Source of the DNA: Rikenellaceae bacterium
Lineage (GTDB): Bacteria > Bacteroidota > Bacteroidia > Bacteroidales > Rikenellaceae
Reading direction: 5' to 3'
Assembly (NCBI GenBank): GCA_015059865.1
Contig: SUZP01000003.1
Location: 1-64,000 of the forward strand
Length of the DNA: 64,000 nt
Shown one piece after another: positions 63,423 through 64,000 of this stretch. Both the position numbers and the translations under genes were made by a program. A model generated the notes under the pieces. That model ran no database searches. It was not told the DNA's origin and saw nothing but the letters and a program-made list of their open reading frames with translations. Each line of letters opens with the position of its first letter. Within the stretch, counting starts at the first letter, position 1.

Positions 63423-63445
63423 TCCTCCCCTAAATCAGGGGAGGA
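63423..63445. terminator. Hairpin next to the ferritin gene
   Basis: TCCTCCCCT-AAATC-AGGGGAGGA, 9-bp stem, preceded by CCGCCCTAACGGGC. On the minus strand it lies 40 bp after the ferritin stop but lacks a strong T run. Confidence 0.5.
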
Positions 63446-63485
63446 ATAGATAAGTGGATACGCTATTTTTTGTCTATATCAAGTA

Positions 63486-64000
63486 CTACTCTGCCGAGGA
63501 GGCAAGTGGCGAGGCCTGCGTATAGACGCGTGTCGCTAACTCCTTGTCGAGTTGGTACATGCCATATTTATCATTCTCGACAGACTCTGACGCGAATATC
63601 ATCTCGCGCGCCGACTCCTCCTCCTCAATCTGCTCATCGATAAACCAAACCAACATATTTGATGAAGCGAAGTCGCGGTCGTCGTGCGCTATGGCTGCAA
63701 GATTATTGATAAGACCTGTCACAACCTTCTCGTGGCGCAAAGTCTCGCGGAACATCTCCTGCACCGACTCCCACTCAGTACGCACCTCAGCGATAGGTTT
63801 CAGTTCAACCTTCGCATCGCGCGAATTGAGGTAGTTTGCCAAGATGCGCGCGTGGTCCTGCTCTTCGAGCCACTGCACATAAAACCAATTGGCAACACCT
63901 TTGTAACCCTTCGCCTCGGCATCCATCGACATCGAAAGGTAGAGATATGCCGACCATAACTCGGCGTTAATCTGCTCATTAATTGCTGTGTGTAATCTCT
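63486..64000 (-). CDS. Ferritin (5' end beyond the window)
   Basis: The reading frame stays open past the internal ATG at 63932 to the window edge: ...INEQINAELWSAYLYLSMSMDAEAKGYKG is the normal ferritin helix A, so the true start is outside. Visible ligands of the di-iron centre include the Glu of helix A (NAEL) and the EEQDHARIL motif (ExxH) of helix B; EEQIEEE is in helix D. It stores iron as a ferric mineral in a 24-mer. About 171 residues are in the window, close to full length. Confidence 0.9.
   Translation of the reverse strand, partial: RLHTAINEQINAELWSAYLYLSMSMDAEAKGYKGVANWFYVQWLEEQDHARILANYLNSRDAKVELKPIAEVRTEWESVQEMFRETLRHEKVVTGLINNLAAIAHDDRDFASSNMLVWFIDEQIEEEESAREMIFASESVENDKYGMYQLDKELATRVYTQASPLASSAE

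Noticed and set aside
1..64000. tRNA or rRNA genes and insertion sequences
   Set aside because: I saw no cloverleaf with a T-arm consensus, no rRNA core sequence and no transposase frame, although a covariance search was not possible.

Overview
The window comes from a Bacteroidota chromosome, almost certainly order Bacteroidales. The evidence is a SusC/SusD pair, BACON and fimbrillin-type lipoproteins, an Omp28/DUF6029 module, a FeoA-FeoB fusion, and many promoters with the Bacteroidota -7 box TAnnTTTG (often TATCTTTG). A Rikenellaceae/Alistipes-like source is plausible but cannot be settled from sequence inspection. No rRNA, tRNA, CRISPR array, transposase or recombinase gene was recognised.

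Layout. 1-3.46 kb is an AT-rich accessory cassette bounded by two 55-bp direct repeats. It holds a small lipoprotein gene behind a strongly folded leader, a small membrane protein, and a three-gene operon that looks like a toxin-antitoxin-SecB-like-chaperone module. 3.5-12.3 kb (minus strand) is core: a YbbR-like gene, coaE, folP, lolD and a TIGR02757 gene overlap one another, followed by a PH-domain protein, an outer-membrane barrel and a large TPR protein. 12.3-16.5 kb is a fimbrillin locus bracketed by repeats. Its main gene has a silent alternative 3' end lying inverted downstream, and both copies start at the same 19-bp inverted repeat. 16.5-27.4 kb holds the feoAB operon, a DPP-IV-like peptidase, an aspS-led operon, tadA and a TPR protein. 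28.0-42.4 kb is a 14-kb minus-strand operon of eight envelope proteins (giant repeat lipoprotein, fimbrillin-like protein, BACON proteins, an EEP-fold lipoprotein, SusC, SusD) with no recognisable degradative enzyme or regulator. 42.8-53.1 kb has ung, deoD, ruvA, two FKBP-like lipoproteins, an rlmI-like gene, prmA and dsbD. 53.3-59.7 kb is a large lipoprotein followed by TlpA, DUF6029 and Omp28. The window ends with a GH31 enzyme, an L-threonine dehydrogenase-like gene and a truncated ferritin gene.

The most striking non-genic feature is a set of tandem arrays in at least ten places, built from different units that are all 7 bp long. They lie between genes and several begin exactly at a stop codon. 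Two copies of a longer composite element (heptamer arrays plus palindromes) lie 34 kb apart in opposite orientation.

Best candidates for undescribed biology: (1) the invertible 3'-end switch of the fimbrillin gene; (2) the period-7 repeat system; (3) the enzyme-free SusCD operon with a catalytically eroded EEP-fold protein and a 1868-residue repeat protein; (4) the TA-chaperone cassette between direct repeats; (5) the folded leader at 373-643. All functional statements are from reading the sequence; no database search was run.
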